Positions 16,154 to 26,397 of a stretch of 64,000 nucleotides of DNA are shown piece after piece. How positions within the stretch are numbered: position 1 is the stretch's first letter; the number at the start of each line of letters is the position of its first letter. A program made the translations under genes and the position numbers. Under the pieces are notes generated by a model that searched no databases, had not been told where the DNA came from, and saw only the letters and a program-made list of their open reading frames with translations. The stretch is from Paenibacillus_E oryzisoli_A (GTDB lineage Bacteria; Bacillota; Bacilli; Paenibacillales; NBRC-103111): the NCBI RefSeq assembly GCF_050467285.1, contig NZ_JBCMUN010000017.1, forward strand, positions 1-64,000. Reading direction: 5' to 3'.

Positions 16154-19100
16154 CTACTGCAACGTCACCTTCACATCGTTCAGCCACAGATTGAAGCCTG
16201 TCGTGCTGTCAGCCGTTTTGAACAAGACGCGGTCGAGCCCTGTAAAGCTGCTGTTTGTAAACGTCTGATTCATCAGCTTCGGCACACCGTCCAGGAAGGC
16301 GTCGAACGTTCGGGCGTCGACGTCGATGACGAGCTTGACGCTGTACCACGTATTTGGTGCGATCGCGCCCAGCAGGACTTCGCTGCCTGCGCTGTCCTTG
16401 AAAGCGAGTCCGCCTGCGGTGGACGAATCGTAGATTTCAATGGCGCTGTCAAGACCGTTCGAGACGAAGAACCGCGTCCATTTGCCGACGGCATCCTGTT
16501 TGAATTTGTACTCCACGGTCACGGTACCGTCCAGCTTACGGTCAAAGTCGCGCGTCGCCTCCACATGATCGGTGGTCAGCGTATCCGTGCATTTGAAGGA
16601 GCTGTTGCCGCCGCCGGGCATGGAGGTATCGACTTTGCACGTCTGCGCGCTGTCAGCGCCTGTGACGGTCCAGTCGAGCACCTGAATGTTTCGCGTGCCC
16701 ATGGTGGTCAGCGGGTCGCCGGCCAATGTACCGTTCGGATAACCGTCGAACGTGTCTTTGATGACGGCCTGACTCGTGCCGCCTGGGGCGGTAAGGCTGA
16801 CGTTGTCCAAGTAAGCGGTCGTCGTCGCTGTATTGGAGGTTGCCGTCATCACGCGCATCCGGTCAAATTGAGGCACCGCATTCGTGAAGGTCGGCGGGGT
16901 CGCAGGTGATTTTTTCACGCCGTCGATCCACACCTCGAAGGTCTGTGTTGCCGTATTGGCTACGACCTTAATGTCGTAGTTCGTGCCTGGCGTCAGCGTC
17001 GCCAACGTGACTTTGCTGCCGTCCGGCTTGGCGTAAGCGAAGCCAAACACATCGGTGTCGTACAGCTCAATGCCGTTTGTACCATTGTTGCTGAGCAGGA
17101 ACCGATTCCAACTGCCGACCGATGTCGTGCGATTGTACTCGAACTCCCAGGTGACGGTGCCGCTCGCCGGTGCGATTTTACGCTCGAGCGTCGCATTGTT
17201 CGCCTGCACGGTGTCGTTCAGGCGCAGCTTCTGCGCCGTGCCGTCCAGCTCCACAGTTGCGGTCACGCCGGAATCGGCTGCAATCGCCCAGTTCGGTGGC
17301 AACTGCCCGGGGCTTACCGTACCGAATGTATCATGGATATACTCGTAATCCATCTTGCTGATGGTATTGGCGCCGCCGATCACCTCTACGGCATCCATCC
17401 GTACGAAGTTGTCGATGGAACCGGTCGTGTGTGTGCCTTTCGGCACGATTTTGATTGTATGATCGCCGACACTTAGACCAGATACCGTATAGAACGCCCG
17501 GCGGTCCTCTTTCTGCGGGGCATAGGTATCGATGGTCGCGTCCGGCGTTGTGCTGCCGTCGAGGTAGACGTCCGCTTGGCCGCCGTCCACATCGCGCGTT
17601 CCCAGTACCATAGCCATCGTGCCGTTGAATGCGAATTGCATTTTATCCCCCGCTGTGCGGGAACCGACCTGCGAACGGTAGTAGTTCTCGTAATCCGCAG
17701 CCACGTACTCCCAAGCGCCGACATACGTGATCGCCGGGTCTGCGTTATCGTAACGCCCAACTTCGACTTGCGTCGCGCTGTCAATCTTGCGAATGACAAG
17801 ATTATCAAAACGCGCGGAGTTGTACCCGCCGCCAAGCTGCACCTGGCCGCTCGGGAAGTCCGTATCTGTTATACTGGCGAGCTGCGTCACACTGCTTGGG
17901 TTCGATACCGGGTTGATGTAAGCCTTGATGTTCGTTCCATTAAACCGCAGCTTCATCGTGTACCACGTATTCGGCACAAAGCTGCTGTACGTGCCGGAGG
18001 CCAGCTCACGGGTTCCCGCTCTGAGTTGCCACGCGCCATTCTCATGCATCTGGATCTGGTACCCGTCACCCGGCACATCCGAGCCTTCGTCCGCAATCGT
18101 CTTTCGGTTGTGATTGACACGCCCGCCGATCATCACATAACCGGTGGAGCTGGTCAGCTTCACATCGGACTGCACTTCGTAGTTACGCCATTCCGGGCTG
18201 CCCATGATGGAGTAAGGTTCCGGCGTCGAACGATATTTCCAATCGACCGGTTTGTTCGCTGCTGTAATTTTCTGCTCGAGCACCTTGCCGCTGCCTTCTG
18301 TCGCCACTTCAAAAGCGCCGCCTTGATCGGAGAAATAAACCGGCTCTTTGCCAACGCTGTAGCTGTCGTAATTATCCGTATAATCCGTCGCCAACGGAAA
18401 CGCTGCGGAGGATGGATTCGAGTAGGTTGCTGTCCCCTTCTGCTGACCGGTCGTTGTCGTAAACGTATAGATCGAATACGGATCAATCGTCACGGTGAAT
18501 GAGCCACCGGAAGGCGTGATGCTGCTTTGCTGGATGAATTGTGCGCTTTCGGTCGTTTTCCAAGGACGAATCGTCCCCGTCGACAGTCCGCCAGACAGAT
18601 TGAAGGTGTACTCCCTCGGCGTCGCGCCCGTGTTCAGGACGATCAGGCTCCAGTTGCTCGAGGTTGGATCTTTGAGCATCATGTAACCGCCACGGTCATC
18701 CGAATAATTGCCGCTGTTGATATACTTCCAACCGATCCCGGAGAACTGGGTAAAATGCGCAACCGTCCACAGCCCTTTGGTGATCTCGTAGTGTCCCGTC
18801 CATGGCGTGTTGGCGACGATCATGCTTTTGTACGTAAAAGGGGTATTGGTATACGCGCTTTCAATGCCCGGATGCATCTCGTACTTCGTCATCTTCCCGA
18901 CGGCATACATGCGAATGATTCGGCTCGCCATGTCGAGCGAGCCTTTCACAAAATCTTTGCGCGAAGGCGCCAAATCCTCGCCATCCCACAACTTCAACCC
19001 TGTCGCCTGGGCGTTCGCAGTGCTCGTCTGGTTGTAATGGATATTCATCGCGACCAGCGAGTTCTTGAGCGCAGAGTCCGCCACCGCTTTATCAGCGATA

Positions 19101-19795
19101 AACCAGCCGACGTTGCTGTCTGCCGCCACGAGACCGACGCTGCCATAGCCGTCCGCCGTCAAGTTCGGCCGCAGCGTATTCACGACGAAGTTGCGGCTTG
19201 CGCCGGTCGTGCTCCAATCGGAAGCTTTTGTATTTTCGTTTTTATCCACAGAGAGATAGTTGAAATCCAGGCCATAGGTTGCTTTCGCGCCATCGAGGAA
19301 TTTCTTGTAGTACGTATAGAGGTCGCTGTCGTTCGAAATCCAGGACGGTGTCCCCCATCGCAGCGCTTCGAGCTCGATAAGCGGATTAAGCGTCTTCGCC
19401 TGCTACGCCGCCCACAAATTCGTTCCCCGGGTAATGTCAAAATCGGTCGCCGACCGCATATGGCTCGGTTCCGTGCCCGACGACGAGTTGACGTCGCTGC
19501 CGATCTCGACCTTCACATGCTGAAGGGAAGCGCCGAACTTCGGCTTGAACAAAAACTTCAGCAAATCGTCCCGCTGATTGGCAGGGTAATCCATCAGCAG
19601 CTTCGTCATGCCGTTGCTGAATACCGCCCCGACGCCTTCGTACGTGCTGCCGACGTCGGCGCCGTTGATGTTGACGACAGTCGGCGCAGCCGCTGCCGAT
19701 ACAGGGAACAGGAGCGCTCCGCCAAGGCTGGACGCCACAAGCGATGCCGCCAGTACCGTGCTTGACGCGCGAGTAACTGCTTGCTTTTTAAACAT
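16154..19795 (-). pseudogene. Secreted GH59-family glycosidase with in-frame TAG stop
   Basis: A gene of 1,214 codons cut by one TAG at 19403-19405 (codon 131). Frame is open on both sides, and residues after the stop continue the match to the paralogue at 19910. The start is ATG 19795 after AAGGAG. A signal peptide ends near SAAAA, residue 37. GH59 (galactocerebrosidase-type beta-galactosidase) catalytic sites survive: the acid/base glutamate in DKNEN and the nucleophile in WDGEDLAP. Beyond a beta-sandwich and a DTYAPQ-type domain, two jelly-roll modules of about 170 aa lie at the C terminus (DTFG and DTFD starts). A stop at residue 131 removes the active site unless read through or restarted; a restart would lack the signal peptide. 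Sequencing error is possible. Confidence 0.8.
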
Positions 19796-19909
19796 GAATT
19801 CATCTCCTTTGGATATGGTAATGAAGCTATATAGGCAAAGCAAAAAACGCGGCACTCGCACGAACCTCTTACAGCCCATCTGCTCTTGCCGCGTTCCCTG
19901 CACAAACCT

Positions 19910-22177
19910 CTAGTCCAGCAATTTTCCTCCTACGACCTCCACGGCGTCAATGTAGACAAATGCTCCCTCCGACTCCGGATGCCGGATGCCTTTCACGACA
20001 AGCCGAACTTCCGTCTCGACAGACGGATCAAGTCCGTGTATGCTCCAAAGCGCCTTGCGGAAGCCGGGCTGTGTACGGTACGTATCCACCGTTCCTTGAT
20101 ACTCGCCGCCGACGTAAATGTCGAACATGCCGCCGCCCGCAGCCTTCTTGCCGATGATGGCGGCGCCTTCGCCCCGGAAGCGGAACGTCAGCTCCGCCCC
20201 GGCTTCATCGGACGCTGACAATGTGCGCGCGTAGACGTTCCAGTCGCCGTCCGCCCGGCGCCAGCCGCCAGCGTAGGTCAGCTCCTCGCTGACATCGTCG
20301 TAACGGACGCACGCCACTGCCGCTCCTTCGCGCAGTTGCTCGATGCGCAGCTCGCGGAACGCATGGCGATGGTAGCTGCTCAGCAGGGCGATCTGCCCGC
20401 TCGCGATCTCGCTGTCCGTGAAGGCAAACAGCTCCTCGCCGTTCCAGGCGGCGGAGATCGTCTTGCCTTCAAAGCTTAGCTCGGCGGCGTACCACTCGCC
20501 GGGAACGAGCGCTTCGATGTCGCCCTGCAAGAGCGGCACCTTGCCCTTCATGAGCTGCCAGCGTCCCGTATGCTGCATGCGCAGCCAATACCCTTCCGGC
20601 GGCTCGTTGCTCTTGGACGTGTAGCTGACGCGTCCGCACAGGCCGATATAGCCTGCGCTCGCCTCCAGCTGCACCTCCACGCCGACGCGATAGTTCGCCC
20701 ACTCGAGGCTGCCAAGCAAGGTGTACGGCTCCGGCGTCCGGCGGTACGTCCAGTCGATCGGAATCTGCGCCTCCGTCACCTGCTGGCGCAGCACGAGCCC
20801 GCCCTCCGGCAGCGGCTCCCATTCAAAAGCGCCGCCCTGATCCGACGTGTACGCCGGATTGCCGCCGGGGTGCCCTGCCGTGAAGCTATCGCGATACGGC
20901 AGCGGGAACACGGTCGAGGAGGCGATGCGCAGCTCCTCGTCGCCCTTGCGCTGACCCGATGTCGTCGTCAGCGTGTAGATCGCATACGGCTCCGCCGTCA
21001 AGCGCAGCGAGCCGTCCGCTTCCAGCTGCGCATCCCCCTGCCGGAAGTGCGCGTGCTCGGTCGTAACCCACAGCGCCAGCCGCCCGTCATGCGCTGCCGC
21101 CAGCTCGGCGGCGCCGGCGATGACGTAGCTCTGTTCGGCGCTGCTGTTGTTGAGAACGACAATCGAGATGTCGTTCGTCTCCGGATTCAGCAGCGTCACA
21201 TAGCCGCCGCTCTCCGTCTGCCCGCAAGCATCGTCGAGGTACACCCAGCCCGGCTGCATGAACTGGGTGAAGTGGGCGATCACCCAGAAACCCGGGTCGA
21301 GCCGATAATGTCCCGACCACGGCCATGACGCAACCAGAATGCCTTTATAGTTAAAAGGCGTATTCTCGTACTCCGCTTCGAGCAGCGGATGCAGCTCGTA
21401 CTTGACCATGCGGCCCACGACGTACATGTCGATGATCCGCTGCGCGATATTCAGCGCACCTTTGCTAAAGCTGTGACGGAACGGCGCCAGATCCTCGCTC
21501 AGCCACAGCGGCTTGCCGCTCGCCTGCGCGGTGTCCGTGCTGTCCTGGCGGTAATGCACGCCGTACGCGTGCACCGCTTCGAACAGCGCCGGGTCCGCCG
21601 CCGCATGATCGGCGATATCCCAGCCGTGGTCGCTGTCGTCGGCGACCAGCTTGATATGGCCGAAGCCTTCGCGCTTCAGGCCGGGCGCCAGCGTGTTCAC
21701 GGTCCAGTCCCGGCTGAACGCCCCCTCGTTGATGTCCGGACCGAGATAGTCGAACTCGAGTCCAAATGTCTCTCTGGCCCCGCGTAGGAAATTCAAATAA
21801 TACGCCAGCTTATCCTCGTCGTTCTGAATCCACAGCGGGGTGCCCCAACGCAGCGCATCCAGGATTAGCACGGGGTTGATCTTTTTGGCCATCGCCGCAA
21901 TCGGTAGTCCATAGCCTCGCGTGATGTCAAAGTCGTCCCGGTTGCGCATGTGCGAAGGCTCCGTCCCTGCCGACGTATTCACGTCGGAGCCCAGCTCCAC
22001 TTTCAAATGCTGCAAGCTTGCGCCGTACTTCGGCTTGAACAGGAGATTCATAATCTCCTGCTGCTGCGCCTCCGGATAATCCATGAGCAGCTTGGACATC
22101 CCGTTGCTCGTAATGCCGCCGATGCCTTCAAATACGCGTCCTTGTCTGCTGTCGGCATATCGAATTGTTGTCTCCAT
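19910..22177 (-). CDS. GH59-family glycosidase, probably intracellular
   Basis: A 755-aa paralogue of the neighbouring secreted enzyme. It aligns from FEGIGGITSNGMSKLLMDYP onwards. Both catalytic glutamates of GH59 are in place: DINEGAF (acid/base) and WLSEDLAP (nucleophile). A C-terminal beta-sandwich and a DTYRTQPG module follow, but the two tandem jelly-rolls of the other copy are absent. No signal peptide is visible. I start at ATG 22177 because AAAAGGA lies 8 nt upstream; GTG 22195 is an alternative. It follows the binding-protein gene in the same operon, so it probably cleaves the imported galactoside. Exact substrate is unknown. Confidence 0.82.
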   Translation of the reverse strand: METTIRYADSRQGRVFEGIGGITSNGMSKLLMDYPEAQQQEIMNLLFKPKYGASLQHLKVELGSDVNTSAGTEPSHMRNRDDFDITRGYGLPIAAMAKKINPVLILDALRWGTPLWIQNDEDKLAYYLNFLRGARETFGLEFDYLGPDINEGAFSRDWTVNTLAPGLKREGFGHIKLVADDSDHGWDIADHAAADPALFEAVHAYGVHYRQDSTDTAQASGKPLWLSEDLAPFRHSFSKGALNIAQRIIDMYVVGRMVKYELHPLLEAEYENTPFNYKGILVASWPWSGHYRLDPGFWVIAHFTQFMQPGWVYLDDACGQTESGGYVTLLNPETNDISIVVLNNSSAEQSYVIAGAAELAAAHDGRLALWVTTEHAHFRQGDAQLEADGSLRLTAEPYAIYTLTTTSGQRKGDEELRIASSTVFPLPYRDSFTAGHPGGNPAYTSDQGGAFEWEPLPEGGLVLRQQVTEAQIPIDWTYRRTPEPYTLLGSLEWANYRVGVEVQLEASAGYIGLCGRVSYTSKSNEPPEGYWLRMQHTGRWQLMKGKVPLLQGDIEALVPGEWYAAELSFEGKTISAAWNGEELFAFTDSEIASGQIALLSSYHRHAFRELRIEQLREGAAVACVRYDDVSEELTYAGGWRRADGDWNVYARTLSASDEAGAELTFRFRGEGAAIIGKKAAGGGMFDIYVGGEYQGTVDTYRTQPGFRKALWSIHGLDPSVETEVRLVVKGIRHPESEGAFVYIDAVEVVGGKLLD

Positions 22178-22201
22178 CGTCCTGTTCCTTTTCACAGATG
22201 A

Positions 22202-22222
22202 GGGAGCCTATGCTAAGCTCCC
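22202..22222 (-). other. Small hairpin between binding protein and GH59 genes
   Basis: GGGAGC (22202-22207) pairs with GCTCCC (22217-22222) in the 60-bp gap. No T run. It could stabilise the upstream message or attenuate transcription so that binding protein is made in excess. Confidence 0.3.
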
Positions 22223-22237
22223 CCTCTGACCTGCTCT

Positions 22238-23953
22238 TTATTTTTTAATCTCGCTCATAATTTGCTTATATTTCTGATCCTGCTGCTTCGCAATCTCGTA
22301 CATATCCTTGGCAAGGAACGCTTTATCCTTGTTCTCGTCGTACCATTTGGCCATCCAGTCCTCCACCTGCTTGCCGCCGGCTTTTTCCCAGATTGCCATG
22401 GCTTCTTTCATTGCATCGTCCGTCGTGTATTTGTCGCCTTCCACAATCGCCTTCGCCCAGACCGTCCCGTTGCCGGCCCCAACCATGGAGTTCACTTGCT
22501 TGTCGGTGTTGGTCACAATCGCCGCCAAATCTTTCGGCAGCTGCGGCATATGCTCGGAGTGCGTCAGCTCAGCGTAAGGCAGATCAAACGTCAGGTACGT
22601 GTCGCGCAGCAGTTGGTAATAATCCTGTACGCGCGGATCGCTCTTATACTGAACCGCCGGTGTGGAACATTTGTTAAAGCGCAGGCCGGTGTTGGTCAGC
22701 ATTTTCATGTACACGGTGATGTCGCTGACTTCTTTCTTGAATTTATCCGCATCAATAATTTGCGGGCAGCCCTCAACGGTTTTGGTATGTGTGCCTTCGA
22801 TGCCGTTATCCAGCACGTCGGCTGTTGAATCCTTCGACATAAAGTCGATGTATTTCATGACGGCTTCCGGATTTTTCGAGGAGGCGGCGATGGCGCCTGT
22901 CATTTGCACCGGATTCTCAAGCGACGGCGTGAAGCGGCCGAATGGGCTTGTCGGGAACGGCATGAGCGTCATCGTGGCGGTCGGCACGTTCTTTTGCAGC
23001 GGATCGAGGAACTGGGTCACAATATCCTGCGGCGTATTGAAGTTCGGCGAGATGATGCCGACTTTACCGGCGATGAAATCCTGCTTCGCTTTCGCCATGT
23101 TTTTATCGTTGAAAAAGTCTTTATCGACAATCCCTTCGCTGTATAGCTTTTTCTTAAAATCGGTGGCGACTTTAATATTCTCCCACGAATATGTCAGCTT
23201 GCCGTCTTTCACGACCCAAGGTTTGATCGCGTAGAACATCTGGTTGATCGTATATTCCATCGAGCCCGCTAAAGCGATACCATACGTATCTTTTTTCCCG
23301 TTGCCGTCCGGGTCCTGTTCCGCAAACGCTTTCGCAACCTTGTACAAATCGTCGGTAGTCTTCGGCATCTCCAGCCCGAGCTTCTTGAGCCAGTCTGTCC
23401 GGATGATCACCCCGCGCAGCGGATTCACCCATTGAATGTGGCCGACCTCGTACAGCTTGCCGTCCGGCTTCGTTCCGGCTTTGCGGAGCAGCGGATTTTG
23501 TTCCAGCAGCTTTTTATACTCTACGGAGTTTTTGGCAATGAGATCGTCGAGCGGCATCAACTGCTTTTGCTCATAGAGTGGGTTGCGGATCGTCGGATCG
23601 AACACCATGAGCAGGTCAGGCGCGGAGCCGGAGGCGAACATGACATTCGTTTTTTCCTTAATCTGGGCAAAAGAAATCGCCGTAAACTTCACGTTCTCCG
23701 GACCGTTTTCGTTAATCCATTTGGTCCAGCGATTCTGCTCGTTCGTACCCTCGTCTTGGGAGACACGGCCCGTGTCGTAAGCCGTTACGGTGATGTCCTT
23801 GCGCGGTTCGGGCGCTTTCGTCGCTCCAGAAGTAGCCACCGAAGATACCCCTGGTGAGGATTTGGCGCCGTCGTCCGATTTGGAGCAGCCAATGACGGTA
23901 AGTGCCAGTACGGCGGTTGAAGCGAGGGCAAGCTTAACTTTCATATTTCTCAT
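22238..23953 (-). CDS. Sugar ABC transporter substrate-binding lipoprotein
   Basis: A 571-aa extracellular solute-binding protein of the LplA type. The signal peptide ends in the lipobox VIGC, with the lipidated cysteine at residue 23, followed by a Ser/Asp-rich linker. Motifs such as RTDWLKKLGLEMPKTTDDLY and DPDGNGKKDTYGIAL are typical of binding proteins for oligosaccharides in Paenibacillus. It follows both permease genes and precedes the GH59 glycosidases, so the ligand is probably a galactose-containing oligosaccharide. Start ATG 23953; no ATPase gene is nearby. Confidence 0.9.
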   Translation of the reverse strand: MRNMKVKLALASTAVLALTVIGCSKSDDGAKSSPGVSSVATSGATKAPEPRKDITVTAYDTGRVSQDEGTNEQNRWTKWINENGPENVKFTAISFAQIKEKTNVMFASGSAPDLLMVFDPTIRNPLYEQKQLMPLDDLIAKNSVEYKKLLEQNPLLRKAGTKPDGKLYEVGHIQWVNPLRGVIIRTDWLKKLGLEMPKTTDDLYKVAKAFAEQDPDGNGKKDTYGIALAGSMEYTINQMFYAIKPWVVKDGKLTYSWENIKVATDFKKKLYSEGIVDKDFFNDKNMAKAKQDFIAGKVGIISPNFNTPQDIVTQFLDPLQKNVPTATMTLMPFPTSPFGRFTPSLENPVQMTGAIAASSKNPEAVMKYIDFMSKDSTADVLDNGIEGTHTKTVEGCPQIIDADKFKKEVSDITVYMKMLTNTGLRFNKCSTPAVQYKSDPRVQDYYQLLRDTYLTFDLPYAELTHSEHMPQLPKDLAAIVTNTDKQVNSMVGAGNGTVWAKAIVEGDKYTTDDAMKEAMAIWEKAGGKQVEDWMAKWYDENKDKAFLAKDMYEIAKQQDQKYKQIMSEIKK

Positions 23954-24026
23954 GAATACATACCCCTTTCGTATATAAACAGCTATGGAAGCATGGTGAA
24001 TCCAACGTGGTGAGCGTGCAGCACGG

Positions 24027-24896
24027 TCACCCTTTGACAGCGCCGAGCATGACGCCTTTGACGAAATATTTTTGCAGAAACGGATACAGCACGATCATCG
24101 GCACCATCATCACCATCACGCTGGCCGCCTTGAGCGATTCCGGCACGACTTCAACCTGCGCCCCTGTCAGGACGATTTCCTGCAGCAGCTGCTGGTTTTG
24201 GATCATCTGCTGGACGAGCACAGCCAGATTGTATTTGACAGATTCATTGATGTACAGCATCACATTGAAAAATAAGTTCCAATAGCTCACCGAATAAAAC
24301 AGCGTGATCGTCGCCAGCACCGGCTTCGAAAGCGGAAGCATGATTTGCAGCAGCTGGCGCCATTGTCCGCAGCCGTCCATTTTGGCCGCTTCTTCCAGCT
24401 CTTCCGGAATATTCTCGAAGTACGTCTTCACCACCAGCATGTTGTAGGTGTTCACCAGCGAAGGAATCCACAGCGCCCAGTAGCTGTTCACGAGACCGAA
24501 CAATTTCACGATGAGATACGTGGGAATCATACCCCCTGTAAACATCATGGTAAAAATCATCGCCAGTGTAAACCACCTTCTTCCTGGGAGTATTTTCCTG
24601 GACAAGGGATAGGCGGTCAGCACTGTCGCCAGCATACTCAGCGCAACCCCGACGACTGTGATGATCACGCTGTTTTTGAACGCCGGGAGGATGCGGGTGC
24701 CCTCAAACATCGAGGTGTAGGCATCGGTGTTCCAGCCTTTCGGCCATAAGGTGACTCGGCCAGAGAGAATTTCCTGCGTGTGGCTGAGCGACAGCGATGC
24801 AATATGAAGCAAAGGCAATAGGCAGGTGAGCGCGATCAGCCCCAGCAAGGTATAGTTCAGCCCGTAGAATAGGCGGTCTCCGTTGGTTGATTTCAT
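24027..24896 (-). CDS. ABC sugar permease, LplC/YtcP type
   Basis: An inner-membrane permease of 289 aa with six predicted helices. The EAA loop (ELEEAAKMDGCGQWRQLLQIMLP) contacts the ATPase, and the C terminus PFLQKYFVKGVMLGAVKG is characteristic of the subfamily. Start ATG 24896 after a GGGGGGAC stretch, 14 bp past the other permease. It pairs with the LplB-type permease at 24911 and the lipoprotein at 22238. Confidence 0.92.
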   Translation of the reverse strand: MKSTNGDRLFYGLNYTLLGLIALTCLLPLLHIASLSLSHTQEILSGRVTLWPKGWNTDAYTSMFEGTRILPAFKNSVIITVVGVALSMLATVLTAYPLSRKILPGRRWFTLAMIFTMMFTGGMIPTYLIVKLFGLVNSYWALWIPSLVNTYNMLVVKTYFENIPEELEEAAKMDGCGQWRQLLQIMLPLSKPVLATITLFYSVSYWNLFFNVMLYINESVKYNLAVLVQQMIQNQQLLQEIVLTGAQVEVVPESLKAASVMVMMVPMIVLYPFLQKYFVKGVMLGAVKG

Positions 24897-24910
24897 TTTT
24901 GTCGTCCCCC

Positions 24911-25867
24911 CTAGAATAAGCCATGACCGAAGCGCCGAGCCAAACTATTTGCGCTCACGACAAGGATGAAACCGACGATCGATTCGAAAAAGCCCATCGC
25001 CGTCGTCAGACTAAACTGCCCGCCTTGCAGCCCTACGCGGTACATGTACGTCGAGATGACTTCGGAGACGCTCGCATTGAGCGAGTTTTGCAGCACGAAA
25101 ACATGATCAAAACCGATCTCCATCACCTTACCGAGCTGAAGAATGAGCAGCAGCACGATGGTCGTTGAGATGCCGGGTAGGGTCACATGGCGGATCTGCT
25201 GCCATTTGTTCGCGCCGTCGATGTTCGCCGACTCGTACAGGTGCGGATCGATCGATGTAAGCGCCGCCAGGTAGATGATGGCGTTGAAGCCCATCTCTTT
25301 CCACACGCCGGAGGCGATGAAGACGCCGATCCAGCTTTTGATGTTGTAAAGGAAGGGGAATGGCTCGCCGCCGGCCAGCTTGATCCAGTTGTTGATTGTG
25401 CCCGATTCGATGGACAGAATGGATATGATGAGGCCGCCGACGATGACCCATGAGAAAAAATGCGGCATGTACAGAATCGTTTGCACGATGCGCCGGAACC
25501 AAAGCCTGCGAGCTTCGTTCATCATAATGGCGAGCGCAATCGGCACCGGGAAGCCGCAAATGATCGTCAGTCCGCTGAGCACGAACGTGTTGCGGATGAT
25601 CTCCAGCGTCTGCGCCTGCTTGAACAGCGTCTCGAAGTTCGTCATACCGACCCACGGGCTTTTCAGGATACCATCTGTGAAATTGTAATCTTTGAAAGCG
25701 ATGATCAGCCCGCCCATTGGCATGTACTTGAACATAATGTAAAAGGCAATGCCCGGCAGCAGCATGAGGAACAGCGGCAGGCTTTGTTTGGCGCGCAGCA
25801 GGCTTTGGCGCCCCCGGGGCTGGGTCTTCGGAATCGCCAGGCTGGGTGCCTCCGAGTTAGGTTGCAT
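24911..25867 (-). CDS. ABC sugar permease, LplB type
   Basis: A 318-aa permease with a charged N-terminal tail and then FLMLLPGIAFYIMFKYMPMGGLIIAFKDYN, the usual first helix of LplB proteins. The EAA-type loop is YESANIDGANKWQQIRHVTLPG. It is the first gene of the importer operon and starts at ATG 25867 after GAGGAGAG. The two-component genes upstream on the same strand are separated from it by 530 bp that hold a hairpin and a repeat element. Confidence 0.92.
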   Translation of the reverse strand: MQPNSEAPSLAIPKTQPRGRQSLLRAKQSLPLFLMLLPGIAFYIMFKYMPMGGLIIAFKDYNFTDGILKSPWVGMTNFETLFKQAQTLEIIRNTFVLSGLTIICGFPVPIALAIMMNEARRLWFRRIVQTILYMPHFFSWVIVGGLIISILSIESGTINNWIKLAGGEPFPFLYNIKSWIGVFIASGVWKEMGFNAIIYLAALTSIDPHLYESANIDGANKWQQIRHVTLPGISTTIVLLLILQLGKVMEIGFDHVFVLQNSLNASVSEVISTYMYRVGLQGGQFSLTTAMGFFESIVGFILVVSANSLARRFGHGLF

Positions 25868-26133
25868 CGTATCTCTCTCCTCTCTGATTTCAATTATACG
25901 GATCGCGGGAGAGGAGCGCCTTGAATCTGTATAGGTAAATCTGGAGGATTCTACTGGGGTGGGGGTGATGATGTCGTGTTATTTCGCTAGCGGTACTTGG
26001 TAAATCATTGAGGAAGCTAGTTGGGAGAATGAGGGACGGATGGCGGGAGTGAGGTATATGGCGGCGGTGTGAGGAAGTTTGGGAGCAGCATTCATTGGTG
26101 CATAGGCAGTACGGGGACGTGAGCTGCTATATT

Positions 26134-26311
26134 CCTGCGATTAAGCAGGCATTTTCCTCCAGATGAGTGCGTTTGGAGGTGATTCCTGCGATTAAGCAGG
26201 TTTTCCGAGCGATTGTCTGGATTTCGAGAAATTTTTCGGCAGATTCCTGCTGTTTCGCAGGCATTTGATGAAAACGAGCAATTTGGAGGGAAATCCCTGC
26301 TTTTTTGCAGC
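26134..26311. repeat. Four-palindrome intergenic element, family A copy 2
   Basis: CCTGC-N6-GCAGG palindromes begin at 26134, 26185, 26246 and 26296 (steps 51, 61, 50); the last has a damaged right arm. The final unit and its flank (GGAGGGAAATC before, CTTTG after) resemble the fourth unit of the copy at 7268-7445. It lies in the 530-bp gap between the importer operon and the response regulator, where I see no gene. Confidence 0.85.
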
Positions 26312-26345
26312 TTTGGGGGATGGTGGCGGCCCCATACATCACAAG

Positions 26346-26389
26346 AGAGCCAGCCGTGCTCCCTCCACCCAGGAAGCACGGCTGGCTCT
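26346..26389 (-). terminator. Strong hairpin after the response regulator gene
   Basis: A perfect 15-bp stem, AGAGCCAGCCGTGCT with its complement, and a 14-nt loop, 8 bp past the regulator stop codon. There is no long T run, so termination efficiency is uncertain, but position fits the end of the two-component transcript. Confidence 0.6.
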
Positions 26390-26397
26390 TCCATTAG

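Noticed and set aside
19403..19405. Pyrrolysine or programmed recoding at TAG
   Set aside because: The paralogue has alanine here, no pyl genes are seen, and no stimulatory structure is evident; simple nonsense mutation is more likely.
18527..19765. 412-codon plus-strand frame opposite GH59
   Set aside because: A shadow of the glycosidase gene. The opposite strand carries a signal peptide and catalytic motifs.
26092..26394. Minus-strand frames in the gap after the response regulator
   Set aside because: They are translations of the second CCTGC element; repeated LIAGI-type peptides come from the repeat.
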